This document shows positions 11,190-22,299 of a stretch of 64,000 nt of DNA, in pieces (within the stretch, counting starts at the first letter, position 1; every line of letters starts with the position of its first letter). The notes under the pieces were generated by a model. It saw nothing but the letters and a program-made list of their open reading frames with translations, had not been told where the DNA came from and searched no databases. The stretch comes from Symbiodinium microadriaticum. Taxonomy: Eukaryota; Sar; Dinophyceae; Suessiales; Symbiodiniaceae. Position numbers and translations under genes: made by a program. The stretch covers positions 73,950-137,949 of the forward strand of contig LSRX01000714.1 in assembly GCA_001939145.1 (NCBI GenBank), given 5' to 3'.

Positions 11190-12578
11190 TCAAAAGGCAT
11201 TCAAAGGCCAAACGCATCCAATCTCCAAGGTTTTTGCCTGGTCGTTTGCCGCTCCCTGCTGGTTCTCCTCCTTCCTCTGTTCCAGCTTCTGTTCCAGATG
11301 CTCCAGTCGTTCACTCTCGACTTGCAGCCATTGGGCCCTCCAAGAGGTGGATCCCTCGGCGGTGGACGTCGCATTCCAAGCGGCTTTGGCCAAGGATTTT
11401 GCAGCCGAAAGCCGACGCGCGGCCTCTGCTCTCCGGAAGGCCCCGAAGAACAAAAGAGCACGGGCTGCGGGATGTCCATGCAACTCCTCATCCAACAAGG
11501 CCACTGCCTCTCGAAGGCCAGTACTCATATCGATGCTCTCCACGACCCCTTCAAAGGACTCTTTCTCCAGGCCTCTTTGACCTTGAAGACTGGACTCTAA
11601 CTCTTGCCGACCCTCATCATCAACTTCGAAGAACAAAGGGATTCGTTTACGCAGATGCAAACGAATTTCATCAGCCCGACCCACGCCATGGTCCCTATGT
11701 TCCTCTTTGGAGAGGGCCGCACACAGCTGGGACAAGCGCTCTCTGCGCCAGTCGCTGTCGCGCATCCGTCTGGCACCTGCAGAGCATGCACGACATGCAC
11801 AATCGAAACCGAATCGATCACTTATTTCGCCGAGACGTTCACGGGTGGGTGCACAGAGCGCCAGCAGGGACAGGTACGAAATGCAAAGTTCCTCGTTTGC
11901 GGCGATGCTGCAAGAAGCCCTCAGGACCTTCATTCCGCGATCCTCTTGCCAGCTGTGATGGACGTTCGGCTCGCAGCTATGATTGAACCTCGATAGGAAG
12001 AGAAACAGTCCAGCAGAATCTTCATCAAGGCCCAGTGCGTTGGTACGGGCAATTCCAAGGGCTGTCTTGACACCCGGCGCACTGCAAGTGTCCGCAAGCT
12101 CCCAGAACTTCGCAGTATTCTCAGAACCACATTGAGAGTTTACCGTTTCTTTCAGGCTGGTTTCCCACAGATCAAAGGTTCGGTCGTCGAACAGCACATC
12201 CTGGAGATCACCGAAGATGACTTCAAAAGACTGGTGCTGAAACACCAGCAGGGGAGCCTCCTCTAGCAACAGCTCCCCTCTCGCAAGAGGTGCAGTAGCC
12301 ACCACACCCAGTCCCTTGGGCCCAACATTCGTGACTCTAAGGTTTTTGTTAATGTAGTGAGCCGCAGGTCCGGAACTCTTTGCTTGGATTCTCGTCCTTT
12401 GCCGAGTAAAAGATCCGAGGAAGACAGCCGGCACGAGGAACTTCTCCAGTCCAGGGGCCCTGAACGCTTGCCACGCGCTCTGGGTCCGTGAGCTGGATGC
12501 GCGATGCGCTCGATCACGGAAGGCTGGCCGCCCTCCCAAACAGAATCCAGGAAATGTGGAAGCTCCATGGCACAGCAT
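11190..12578 (-). CDS. SET-domain protein methyltransferase (SMYD/SET5-like)
   Basis: An uninterrupted 462-codon frame from ATG 12578-12576. SET domains transfer methyl groups from S-adenosylmethionine to protein lysines. Visible landmarks are the opening GPKGLGVVATAPLARGELL (residues 86-104), the core NHSCEPN at 199-205, the catalytic-tyrosine region ELCISYL with Tyr235, and a post-SET zinc motif FGFDCACRAC (Cys260, Cys262, Cys265). No MYND finger was seen between the SET halves, where a roughly 95-residue insert lies. The C-terminal third is helical and ends in a coiled-coil-like stretch (SERLEHLEQKLEQRKEENQQ). The N-terminal 70 residues are basic with a short hydrophobic patch, possibly a targeting region. 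The absence of introns, when neighbours are split, is compatible with origin by mRNA retroposition, which is inference. Confidence 0.85.
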   Translation of the reverse strand: MLCHGASTFPGFCLGGRPAFRDRAHRASSSRTQSAWQAFRAPGLEKFLVPAVFLGSFTRQRTRIQAKSSGPAAHYINKNLRVTNVGPKGLGVVATAPLARGELLLEEAPLLVFQHQSFEVIFGDLQDVLFDDRTFDLWETSLKETVNSQCGSENTAKFWELADTCSAPGVKTALGIARTNALGLDEDSAGLFLFLSRFNHSCEPNVHHSWQEDRGMKVLRASCSIAANEELCISYLSLLALCAPTRERLGEISDRFGFDCACRACSAGARRMRDSDWRRERLSQLCAALSKEEHRDHGVGRADEIRLHLRKRIPLFFEVDDEGRQELESSLQGQRGLEKESFEGVVESIDMSTGLREAVALLDEELHGHPAARALLFFGAFRRAEAARRLSAAKSLAKAAWNATSTAEGSTSWRAQWLQVESERLEHLEQKLEQRKEENQQGAANDQAKTLEIGCVWPLNAF

Positions 12579-13254
12579 TGCGCCAAAGCGAAACCACGGT
12601 GCCGCAAGGACTTCCGTCGCCAGCGGCTTGCGATGGCAAAAGACCTAGACAACTAGACAACAGCTTGTTAGAGCAAGTGAGCTAGTGACCGCACCTACAA
12701 AGCTCGTGAAAACCAGTCGGCAGAGAAGTGCCGATACCCTAAATCTTGGCTCTGGAAATCGCTGCGGTTTTCGGCGTGCACAAGAGAAATCGCCAAGAGT
12801 CTCCAAAAGATCTGCATGTTTTGGCTCGGCCACGCACCGAGCGAGGCACGGGTCGTGTCATGAGCGTCTATATGCCGATCAGATAGCTTTCTGCCCTTTG
12901 TGAGCCTGGCCGTGAGTTGCAGAGTTTCATCCCGGAGCCAGGTGACTGAAGCGGTTGTGAGCAGCAGGGATCCTCAGCTGGTGTAGCCTCCAGGAGCCTG
13001 GCATTACCGCATGTGCACGGCAAGCGGCTGCGTCGCCTCTGACGTGCTGGACGGTATCGCGCCTGCGCCTCGGAGTCCAAGTACCTGCGACATTTGGCCC
13101 CTCTTCTTCGTTGGCCCGAGCGACCGGCCAGGCCCCGGCCAGGCCCCGGCCTCTTCATCATCAGCATGTACGCAGCACATGCGTTCGGCAAGGGGCCTGC
13201 AAAGAGAAAAGCAGGACAGAAACCATCCCGACTCAAGAGAGCAGTTCCAGGTGC

Positions 13255-13354
13255 CTGCAATATTCAGAGATCGATTCTCGGTGTCTCCGGGGATATCACG
13301 GATCCCGATTTTTGTGTTAGTCAGTTGCTGCACCTCCTGCAGGAATCGCATGAT
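13255..13354 (-). CDS. KH-domain exon
   Basis: About 33 codons read IMRFLQEVQQLTNTKIGIRD, then IPGDTENRSLNIAG, the second half of a type I KH RNA-binding domain (helix, strand and the turn before the last strand). An AG acceptor immediately precedes the ATC codon (GAGCCAG/ATC), and the exon ends GCAG/GC, a GC donor of the dinoflagellate type. The first half with the GxxG loop should be upstream but was not located. It could belong to the C2 gene just upstream on the same strand (13690-14380) or be a separate RNA-binding gene. Confidence 0.5.
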
Positions 13355-13689
13355 CTGGCTCAGGAGCTGGCAGCATGCAGGCCGACTTATCCGACTTGTT
13401 TCTGCACGCAGAATGGTCTCGGCAGAAACGAAACCTAAGCCTGCCCTCGGCCTTGCGAGGAGCGCCGCACTATGTCCTGGTCGAAGAGCAAACTAGGATT
13501 TGCACGAGTCTTGATGACTATGACTTTGCCACCTGCAACAGCAGCAGAACTCCGACACGGAGACGTCGTAAGAGCCAGCTTTCTGCACCACGACTCTCAC
13601 ACGAAGACTTCCTGGCTTGTGCAAGAGATCGCAGTCGTGTTTTCCTTTCTTGCACCAGCGTAGAGAACTTGTCTCTCTGCCGGCCTGTT

Positions 13690-14380
13690 GCTTTAGCTCC
13701 AGTGAGCTTCAGGTCACCCTCGTAGCCCTTCTCCAACGGAACCCTCCCAGGAATTCACACTGAGGGACAGAAAGGACAGAGTGGGTTCTTCAGGGCAGAG
13801 GCTGCAGAAAGTCAAAGGTAACTGCCATCACCACTCAGCTGCGCAGCCCGGGCACCTTCTTGGATTCAGAACGGCCTTGCCGAGAAATTCCGAAGATCCG
13901 ACATCCTGATCCCAAATCTCAAACTCCAGGTACTGCATTTGCGATGCCTTGGACAGCGGGAAGGCAGCAGCTGTGCTGCCACGTACTCTGCGTGATTCCA
14001 ACACCCCATTGCCAAGGCAAGGCTCCAGTCCAATGGTGGAGGTCTCTTGCCATTTTGGGTCGAGACAGTCCTTCACGACCCTCGTCTGGAAACGAGTCCT
14101 GTCAACATCCCAACGCTAAGCTGCTTTCCTGACCAGAATCATCTCTCACGGGTCCCCAATGCACACAAATAGCCAGGCCTGTCTGTGTGCGATGGAAGTC
14201 CAGCGATCTTACCTTGAGCTTTCAGCAGTTGCAGACTTCACAGCACAAGGCAGGGGCGATACCCAGCAGCTGAAATAAGAACAAGCCACAAATGCAGTAC
14301 GGGTCAGACTTGCCATCGAACCAGCCAGTATCCGCGTTGCGCAAACCTTTGGCGCTGACGATGGTGACTTCGAGCTCCAT
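13690..14380 (-). CDS. C2-domain protein, at least five exons
   Basis: Five minus-strand pieces form one C2 domain, a calcium- or lipid-binding beta sandwich. Exon 1 (14380 to about 14288, ATG at 14380) reads MELEVTIVSAKGLRNADTGW, then FDGKSDPYCIC, with the classic SDPY. Exon 2 (about 14238-14213) reads KSATAESSR and ends at a GT donor. Exon 3 (14098 to about 14044, AG acceptor) reads FQTRVVKDCLDPKWQE, matching the C2 NPxWxE strand. Exon 4 (13970 to about 13864, AG acceptor) reads FPLSKASQMQYLEFEIWDQD, then SSEFLGKAVL. Exon 5 (about 13742-13690) reads VPLEKGYEGDLKLTGAKA. Asp residues at SDPY, at DCLDP and at WDQD correspond to calcium ligands. The exon 1/2 junction does not show a standard border. 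The protein probably continues past 13690. Confidence 0.7.
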
Positions 14381-14409
14381 GGCACTCACGATCTCAACAT
14401 CGCACACAA

Positions 14410-15180
14410 GCGGGCGATGCTTGCATGCATGTACTACACATAGTTAACATTCAAGCGTGATAGTGTCACCCCTCTCGCCCCACCTCTCTGAAGCTGCCGT
14501 TTGGAAGCACTTGACTGTCCCGAAAAATATACACGGAGTGTAAAGCCCTAAAAAGTGTCAGGAACAAGAAGGACTCGCATAGTTCAGGTGAAACTCGAAG
14601 CTCAAGCGAACGAGCCCAAACACTTCGCGTGTTTTAAATTTGGAAAGGACAACGTCCTTGCGCTGCGGCTCAAGGCTGCGGAGAACTGCATTCTGTTCTG
14701 CTCGCATGTACCACCTATAATCCAATCCTGTACCCTTTCGAACACATGACATACAGAGTTTCGGCACGATATCCCAGCTCCTTCGTCCCACTGCCACCCC
14801 TGTCATCCATCGCATTGGAAGGGTTACATGCTCCACTGTCACACATCTGTGGTAGTGTGTTGACCGATCGCCAGGCCTGCCAATGATGCCACCGACCAAT
14901 CTGTTCGGCACCACGCAACTCAAGGCAAACCCTCGTGAGTCCTTTCACAACTGGATGTAAAGGAAGGTTGCATGTTCGTCACATACTCGAGAAAGCCAAG
15001 TCTTGCAAACGTCCTCTAGGACATAGGGCGGCATGCCCTGGTCGATTGTTCGAAAAAACGGAGTACAATCTGAGAAGATGCAGAAAACATAGCACACTAC
15101 CGCAAGACAAGAGCTCGCCACACAACTTGAAAGAAACATATGATGCAGTGGAAGCCCCTGACCCCAGGTAGCCCAGGCCT
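14410..15180. other. No recognisable gene
   Basis: Upstream of the C2 gene start. It may hold its promoter, but dinoflagellate promoters lack a consensus I could point to. Opposing short open frames (14555-15256) show no domain. Confidence 0.4.
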
Positions 15181-15880
15181 CGGGAGGCTCCTCTACAATA
15201 TGCAGCATAGTATAATGTGACATGATACGGCGTATTGCGACATAACATGTTCGCAAAGAGTAGACACGAACATCACATGCCTAGACAAAATATGATGTGA
15301 TGGGATACAATAATGCTACAGTGTACGCTGTGATGAAGTACAAAATAATGGAATAAAGACATGATGCCACAAAACATAGTACAATGTAGTATAAGATAAA
15401 GAAATGGGATACAACACAACATATATAAGTCTCACCACATAACATGGCATAGAACACTGTAGCGAAATGTAACATGATGCGCTGCAACGTAATTATCATA
15501 TGGCACACAGCTACTCTAATATGATATGATATGCTGTACGAGCATTGAATGGTATTACAATGCTTAGTATATCGAAAAGTAATATTTCATAATATTCGTT
15601 TACAAGCAGGAACACCATTAACAGAAGGTGAGATTATGGCATAACAAAGTATAACACGATATTACACTGCAGTATGATATGGTACAGTAGGATGCACTCA
15701 GAGATGATGTGGCATGCCATAGTATAATGCACCATAAGAAAATGCTGCATGATATACTATGATGTAGCAGTTAGAATGCAACCTATGAACATGTAGTAGT
15801 GCACAGCAAAATACACTATAGTATAGTATAGCATAGTATAGTATAGTACAGTACAGTATCGGATAGTGTAGCTTACGCAT
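15180..15880. repeat. Degenerate ATAGTA/ATGATA tandem repeat field
   Basis: About 700 bases of AT-rich, short-period sequence with recurrent ATGATATG, AGTATAAT and CATAGTATAG words. It ends in a nearly pure ATAGT run at about 15818-15860. The minus strand appears open in places with Tyr/Ile/Leu/Cys-only peptides, which is a repeat artefact. Confidence 0.75.
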
Positions 15881-15983
15881 CTGCTTCTACTTGTACACGT
15901 ACATGTACATGTAGGTAGAAAGGCATCGCGCTACACTCGTATGCGAGGCTGTATGAGGAAATATACACACGTTTGCACATTTG

Positions 15984-16000
15984 CATGTGTGTGTGTGTGG

Positions 16001-16033
<33 letters not shown>

Positions 16034-17071
16034 GTTACGCCCCCATCGGCCCCCCAATGGTATCCCCCCCCCATTTGGTCATCCCCCTCCCCCCCTTTGG
16101 AACGGCTTGGTCCTTGAGCTTCCCTGTGAAATGGTTGTGTGGTCTAGAGCTTTGGCCTTCCCCCAGCCGTTCCGCGTGTGATCATCCACCCTCCTTCTGT
16201 GTGGAACGGCTTGGGCCTTGAGCTTCGGAGTTTAGTCTCGCTTCCCCCCTCCGCACATGCCCTTAACGCTTCAGGCCCTCGTATTTGGGGGGAATAACAT
16301 TGGGGACGGCGGCGGTCCAGAAAGAACCGCGCACGACCGTGTGTCTGCATATACATGTATGCATACATACATACATACCTTTACATATATATATATATAT
16401 ACATGATATACATGTATGTATATACATACATATATATATATATATATGTCCCCACAACGGTCTGTCATGCGGGGGGGGGTGAGCACATATATATATATAT
16501 ATGGGAGGTGTTATACCCCCCTCGGAATTCCTCCCTGTTTAGCGAAACCCCCTGAACCAGTTCACCAGCTCACCGTTCTTTGCCCCCATATGGTTAGCAT
16601 ACCTCACCAATTCACCATTTCATCAATTAGTTTTGGCCCTGTGTCTACACCCATAAACCATTTCACCAGCTCATTCGGCACTAACCCATAAACCATTTCA
16701 TCATTTCACCAATTAGTTTGGCCCTAACCCAAACACCGTTTCACCAATCAGTTTGGCCCTGTTGCTAAACCCAGAAACCATTTCTCAATTTCACCAATTT
16801 AGTTTGGCAAAAAAACATTAGGCTTTTTATTGCCACTTAAACAAGCTTACCACACCCTCCTGCATTTGCAGCCTCTCCAACGCATAAACCATCACTATTT
16901 TGGGGCCGAGATTCGGCCCCAGATTGAGAGCAAGCCCTCGACATATAGCAGCACGGTTTGCAATTGTATCGGTGCTTTCGGGGGCATGTCTGATTCGTGC
17001 ATCAAGGCAGGGAAGCAACTTGCACAGTCGTGTGGAAGCGGCGGGTGTGGATCTTGGGTGGGTGACCATCC

Positions 17072-17108
<37 letters not shown>

Positions 17109-17155
17109 CGTATACAGACAAAGATATATATATATATATATATACATATATGTCT
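15984..17155. repeat. Cluster of AT and GT dinucleotide microsatellites
   Basis: Pure or nearly pure runs occur at 15986-15999 (GT), 16002-16028 (AT), 16384-16447 (AT with a palindromic TACATGTA interruption), 16487-16501 (AT) and 17071-17150 (AT). Between them lie C-homopolymer-rich spacers such as those near 16067 and 16086. Confidence 0.9.
16600..16812. repeat. Irregular tandem repeat with TTAGTTTGGCCCT core
   Basis: Four copies of an (A)TTAGTTTGGC(CCT)-like core, each preceded by CATTTCACCA-type sequence, occur at roughly 16626, 16709, 16757 and 16798. Spacing is unequal (about 83, 48 and 41 bases), so the array has been shortened and mutated. AACCCATAAACCATTTCA also recurs in the spacers. 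Confidence 0.7.
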
Positions 17156-17199
17156 ATTTATTGATTTTTTATTTATATATGTGCCGTCCTCCTCCCCCC

Positions 17200-17700
17200 C
17201 CCGTTATCCACCTCTTTGCTGCAAATCCTGCGAATCCTTCCCCTGCGATCGCTTCCAACAGGAACCCGCTTTGCTGCTATTGTCTCGCCCCTTTTGCTGT
17301 GAATCCTCTCCTCTCGATCGCTACCATCATACAACTTCAATTTATGTGGGCTCGACTTGAAACTCAAGCCGGGAAAGACTATTTCACGCCATGCACCCCA
17401 AAATCCAGCCGGCTTGAAACGTCTTGAGCTTCAAGCCAATCCGCCGAAGATTGATGATCACCAAGAATGTTTTGACAGGAATCTTTAATGTACAATGGAT
17501 CGGCTAGACACTCAAACCTGTTCAAACCATTCAACCCATTAATCTTCATTGGATCTCCGATGATCCACCTTGAAACTCAAGCCGGTTCAAGCCATTTCAA
17601 GCCACCCGCCCCGCAATCGAAGATTCCGGCAAAACTCTCTCTGAAATCTTCAAGCTTTAATAATCGGTGACGTGGCTTGAAACTCCAGCTGCTGCAGCGC
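17200..17700. repeat. Diverged tandem repeats
   Basis: Two diverged copies of CTTTTGCTGxxAATCCT...CGATCGCT lie at about 17212-17255 and 17290-17325. After them the phrase CTTGAAACTCAAGCCGG recurs with variants at about 17356, 17570 and 17671, mixed with TTCAAGCC words. The CTTGAAxxTCAAG cores are partly palindromic. No coding signal is seen. Confidence 0.6.
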
Positions 17701-17797
17701 TGTCAACCATTCATTAATCGAGTTTGGAATCCCAGTCTAAACAAGTCCTATAGACCCGTCCAAAGTAGCTTGTTCCGGTTTTGTGTTGGCTGGACCC

Positions 17798-17813
17798 CTA
17801 AACCCTAAATTAT
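17798..17813 (+). repeat. Interstitial telomere-like repeat
   Basis: Two adjoining CCCTAAA units in CCCCTAAACCCTAAAT match the plant and dinoflagellate type telomere repeat TTTAGGG. Single units also occur near 3993, 7488, 7504 and 24365. Two units are too few to indicate a telomere; they fit a repair scar or chance. Confidence 0.5.
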
Positions 17814-17829
17814 CTAGTTAAACACCTTT

Positions 17830-18630
17830 GATCACCTTTGTCAGGACTTTTCGAATCACACAACTGTTTCTCTGCCCGTCTAAACGATGTCACCGAGACA
17901 TACCTCTCAACGTTTCAAAAAATAGCCGGCTGTATCAATCAATACGCATCCTTTTCTAAGTTATCGAAGCACCTGTTTCAGTCATCTAGATGCAGATGTA
18001 CATGGTCTGAACCTGTTCGGCCTATCAAAGCAAGTTTTCGAAATGTTTTCATCCTCTGGGAGAGCTTAGGTCACGTATTCAAACCAACTAGACAGCGTCA
18101 ACACTTTTGAACTTGACGATGCTGCCCAAATCACGTCATGTCTTTCGTTTGCGCAGGCTTGATTCTTCGGAGATTTTCCAAACGATGTAGGTCTTACGTC
18201 ATAAAGCAATACCAGCATGTAATCTAACTATCCGTTAGATTCAGTTAGATCAATCTAAATACCCGCTGGGGATATGCCAACCCTGTTCCAAAATATTTGG
18301 CTACCTTTCTCACTTCTACAAACACCCTCTTGCTATATGTAACCATGTACTCAGTCGTCTACATCCCCGTTGAACGTTGTGAGTCACTGAATGAAACTAT
18401 TCCATACCCGTGGCATGAAAAGCGTTTCAACATAGGGGACAGAAATCCGTTACGCAGAATCTCGAGCCTGATTACGAAGCGCCTGATTCGACATCCCCTA
18501 AATTCTGGGATCTGTGTTAGGAGCAACCAGGACCTTTGTGAATCAGGAGAGAGCCCATGACCCCTTTTTTTTATACAGACGTATTACCCCCTAGAGAGTT
18601 TCTTATCATTAAATATTTTATTCACACCTG
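17830..18630. other. No recognisable gene
   Basis: AT-richer DNA with short open frames only. Short words such as TCTAACT and GTTAGAT recur at 18224-18256. No coding domain is seen. Confidence 0.5.
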
Positions 18631-18638
18631 CTCAGTGA

Positions 18639-18747
18639 CGTTTTGGGCTTCCCCGGCCGCCTCCGATATCCGGCTTAAGAGCTCGACGCCGTGATTTAGT
18701 CGGCCGACGCCTTGTGCACCGAGACCTTTGCCGGGGAAGCCAAAACG
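18639..18747. repeat. Inverted repeat, 18-19 bp arms
   Basis: The left arm at 18639-18657 (CGTTTTGGGCTTCCCCGGC) is complementary to the right arm at 18730-18747 (GCCGGGGAAGCCAAAACG) apart from one extra G in the left arm. The loop is about 72 bases. It could be the stem of a small hairpin or the termini of a tiny non-autonomous element; no flanking target duplication was established. Confidence 0.7.
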
Positions 18748-18749
18748 GA

Positions 18750-19980
18750 GGATCCTTACTTTCTACAGTCTACAGTTTGGGGTTTGGTGTCAATTGTCGA
18801 GGGTTTCTGGCATTTGAGGTCGTGGGTTCTGGCTTCAAGGCACCACGGCCGTGGCAGGCATGGAGCCTTCGAGAGCTCTCTGGGATTCTCCCAGGGATCG
18901 TCACTCCAACAGCAACCAGTCACAGATCTATCTGGGCACCTCAGTCTCCCGAAGGGCCAGGATTGGCTGTCTGAGTCCACAGCTTTTCGCAAGAGCCACC
19001 GGGCCGACCGTTTTGGCGTTGGCCCAGCCCTCAAACCTCAGCAGTGTCTGTCTTCATGCAACGCAACAGAGCTCAGACCAACTACTGTACACCAGCTTGC
19101 GAGAGCAATGCATCTCTTTGGCCCACAGCCGGCTTCTGCAACTGAGAAGGGTCCCGACGCATCAACGCAACGAAAGGATGCAACGTGCCTTTGGGACCAT
19201 GGGTCTTCAAAGAACAAACTCCGTGGTGGCTGATGCTGCTTCCATCCGAGCTCTGTACAACCCGACACAGTTGGTAACTTCTGTTACCAACTAGCGGAAG
19301 CCCCGGTCATGTTCACGCAGCGACTCGTCATGCACGAACAAATCGAAGGAGGAAGCAGATTCGGCCATCAAGACCCAGGACCTCGGCTTGCAGCGACACC
19401 GCCCATCGCATGCATGCCGCTGCAACACTCTAGTTCGGCCCGCTCCTTATGTAAGCAAAGCGCGCGAGATGATGGCGTTGTAGTGGATGGGCCTCAGCTA
19501 TCCAAAGTGGCAAGGCCGGTGAACCTTGAGAAGACACCATCCATGAAAGCTGCTGCTCCAAGTACTGGCCAAGGCGCGAGATATATGACAGGAATATTCG
19601 CTTCCTCCAGGCTGGAATGTTCTCAATTGCCATTCATGTCCATTGATGCATGGCTGGGAGTGCCATCAAGTGCTTGTGGCACAAATCGTGGACAGTTTAG
19701 GATGTTGTCCTGCTTTTGGGCATTCCCACGCCCTTCGGGCAAATGGCAATGTTTAGATCTGGAGGATCCAAACCTTCGGGCTCGTAGACCAAATGCCTGA
19801 GCTTAGACGGGAATGCCACATGTGCAAGACTCTATGTAGATTCAAATTTGCGGAATCGGTGCAACAGGTCCTTCACACTAAAATCAAGAAAAATGACACC
19901 ACTATCGGAAGCTATCTTGCACTCAGCACAGAGCTGTAGGACAGCTGAACAGGCGAACCGCATGACGATCCCCGCACTTG
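18750..19980. other. No recognisable gene
   Basis: Plus-strand frames at 18712-19233, 18851-19294 and 19309-19800 are open but have no known motif. The one ending at 19294 has a helical C-terminal half and might be an exon. The minus strand shows no continuation of the OTU gene that I could identify with confidence. Confidence 0.4.
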
Positions 19981-19992
19981 CTGATCAGTCAC

Positions 19993-21305
19993 CAGTTTGT
20001 CGGCTCAGAAGTGACGACCTCAGCAGGGTGAGTTAGTTCACCAAACTGCGCCAAAGAAAATTCCTCCGCTCGAAATAGCAATAGCAGACCAATCGGGCCA
20101 AGGGACGTGAGCTACACAGCCGTAAGCTTCCACAACGGCTCGAAGCGTGAGCTCGTCGCCCCAGGTCCCGTTGCGGGCCATGTTCTGCAAGTAGCGCGAG
20201 AACTCGGCCTGGATCTGTCTTTGAGACGAGGAAAAGCAGGGAGGACAGCCTAGCCCAGCGCAGCCCGGCGCAGCCCATCCCCGGTGAAGGGAAACAAAGG
20301 GTTTTGGGGCCTGCAATCTCAGGGTTCGGAATTCTGTATTCCTGTCCCTTCTCGAAAACCTGATGAAGAAAAATCAATGCTGCTACCTACTTGGTATTTG
20401 CAGACCGCACGAAAACAATAAAATTGAAAGGTCCATCGGAAGTCAACACTGAAGATCGAACAATCTTTTCGAAGGTTCGTAGTTGTTGAAATGTCTCTTG
20501 CTTACTGATTTCATAATCCTCATTATTTCTGCTGTCCTTCTTCAGAAAACCATCCTTGCGCTCTTGTGATTCATCTTACTTTATTGCTGTTTGTCTTGTT
20601 TCTCTTTTCATTATTCCTTTCCTGTCCTTGTTCTTTTTATATTGCTGTTTCCTGCTTTGTTGCGGAGCACTCCGCAATGATCGGCAGCCCAGCCCATTGC
20701 ACAGCCCACGCAGCCAGCCCAGCCCAGCCCAGCACTCAGGTAAGTTTAGGTTTCATCAATAAACCCAACAAAGAATCGCGGGAACCGTCGAACCGAACTG
20801 TAAGAACCGAACCGTGTAAGAACTGCCGCAACATCAACGGTTAAGTTCATTACAAATTGTCCCCAATGGACCGTGGCCACCCTGGAAAAGGCTCTGCGAT
20901 TTGCATTGCGAGGGACCTCAGTCTCAAAAAAGACGCCGAAGAAGTCCGAGTGCTTCCTCAGTTGCATGATCTCATGGGCAAGTCGAACTATGCCGCGCAG
21001 ATGCCATGAGCAAGACTTCTTAAGCCTCGTTGTTCCAATGCTTTGTGTCGATCCGTGACTGAACCCTGCCATCCAGCGGCTTCATGTGCTTCACCGCAGC
21101 CTGCCGTGGCGAGGTGTGGTAGTCCTTCAGGAGGGAACTCTCGGCACTCACGCTTCAGCCCTGGCCGCCAGGCCTGGCTTCCAAACAAATTAAAGGCCAT
21201 GGAGCGAAACCTGAGACGTCATCAGAGTCATGCACCGTTCTGAGCCAATGAAGCTGGATTGCACGCAAGTCACTGGCAATTGCCATCACCCTCCATCTCC
21301 AACAT
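19993..21305 (-). CDS. OTU-family cysteine protease (deubiquitinase-like), split gene
   Basis: Three exons carry OTU signatures. The first (ATG 21305-21303, ending at 21274 at a GT donor) reads MLEMEGDGNCQ, the catalytic motif DGNC with Cys codon 21278-21276. The second (about 20213-20107) reads QIQAEFSRYLQNMARNGTWG, then DELTLRAVVEAYGCVAH, the conserved GxWGDxxxL helix. The third (20018 to about 19993) reads VVTSEPTN, the following strand. Joining 20107 to 20018 across a GT-AG intron of 88 bases gives a continuous YGCVAHVVTSEPTN. The exon between the first two (FRA...H..VR region) and the exon with the catalytic His were not located. OTU enzymes remove ubiquitin or related modifiers. No stop codon disrupts the exons seen. 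The boundary at 20213 is approximate. Confidence 0.65.
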
Positions 21306-21339
21306 CTGCCTCGTTATGACACGGACACTGAACACAACT

Positions 21340-22190
21340 TCTATAGAATCCGGCTGCTGGTGCAAATGCCCTCCCTTCGGTCGCGAAATCCTATCAAATC
21401 CTGGCAGCTACTATCAGCAGCCAGTGTTTAGCAAGGATGACATGCACACTGCTACGATGATATATGCAATAGTCCACAGCGTAGCTCAAGCCGCATGTCA
21501 ATCCGTGTTGGGTGGCTGAGGGTATCCTTCAACCGTACAAGAAACATAGGGGATACTTGCGCCCCAAGGGGCGGGGCCGAAAGCTCACAAACCCGGGCAA
21601 GCTACACCGAGTATGGCGCATCACCCCACCCCTCGTCCCGGCACCGGGCATCATGAGCATCATCGCCGCCGTTTCTCCAAAAAGACGTCTCTCCTGGGCT
21701 CCCGCGTGCAGCCCCGAAACAAGCCCGGGGGCCGACGCATGAAACACCCCATGGCCTGCTCGGGGGTTGGCGTTTTGCGACAGCTTGTGGCTTACCCCCC
21801 CCCTCCCCCCCCCTCCCCCAAAAAATTAGGAAAGAGGGGTTCCTGAGGTTTACGCCCTCAGTCGCTGGGGTCAACACCTCACCACCTTCATTATTCATCA
21901 CTCATTTTCATACATCATTTTCATCATCATCATCTTCTTCATTATTCATCATTATCTTCCCCTCATGCGTTTTATCCTAGGGGTTTCTGGGGTTTTATCA
22001 TAAATTCCTTAAATTTTAGTACTTTTACCCCTCTCTTTCGTCACATTTAATCACCTCATTCATTATTTCATTATCATTTTCATCAATCATCATAATTCTC
22101 AGGTTTCTGGGGTGTTTGAGGTTCTAGCGTTTTATCAAATATNCGAACGCGCACCCGCGGTTCACGGGTTTCGTTTGTACCCCCATACAG
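21340..22190. other. No recognisable gene; C-rich and ATCATC-rich DNA
   Basis: Contains a C-homopolymer region (about 21797-21822), then TTCATCATC-type degenerate repeats (about 21895-21960 and 22050-22100). One undetermined base (N) lies at 22143. No coding signal is seen. Confidence 0.6.
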
Positions 22191-22192
22191 AT

Positions 22193-22217
22193 ATGCTGCA
22201 TGGGGCTCGGCTAAGGT

Positions 22218-22248
<31 letters not shown>

Positions 22249-22290
22249 ACCGGGCAAGGAGGAACAGCGGACGCTGTCCCCCCGCACGCG
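22193..22290. repeat. CT-tract module A
   Basis: GGCTAAGGTT followed by a CT run (22218-22249), then CCGGGCAAGGAGGA and a hairpin (ACAGCG GA CGCTGT, about 22264-22277). It resembles module B at 23888-23960, which has GGCTAGGGTT, a CT run, CCGGGCATGAGGGG and a different hairpin. Confidence 0.55.
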
Positions 22291-22299
22291 TGCGCGCAC

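Noticed and set aside
17798..17813. Possible telomere
   Set aside because: Only two CCCTAAA units and internal position; no array.
19430..19633. RIFLSYISRLGQYLE as a C-terminal OTU segment (FLxY...HYN)
   Set aside because: It lacks the His-Tyr-Asn motif and no splice link to 19993 was found.
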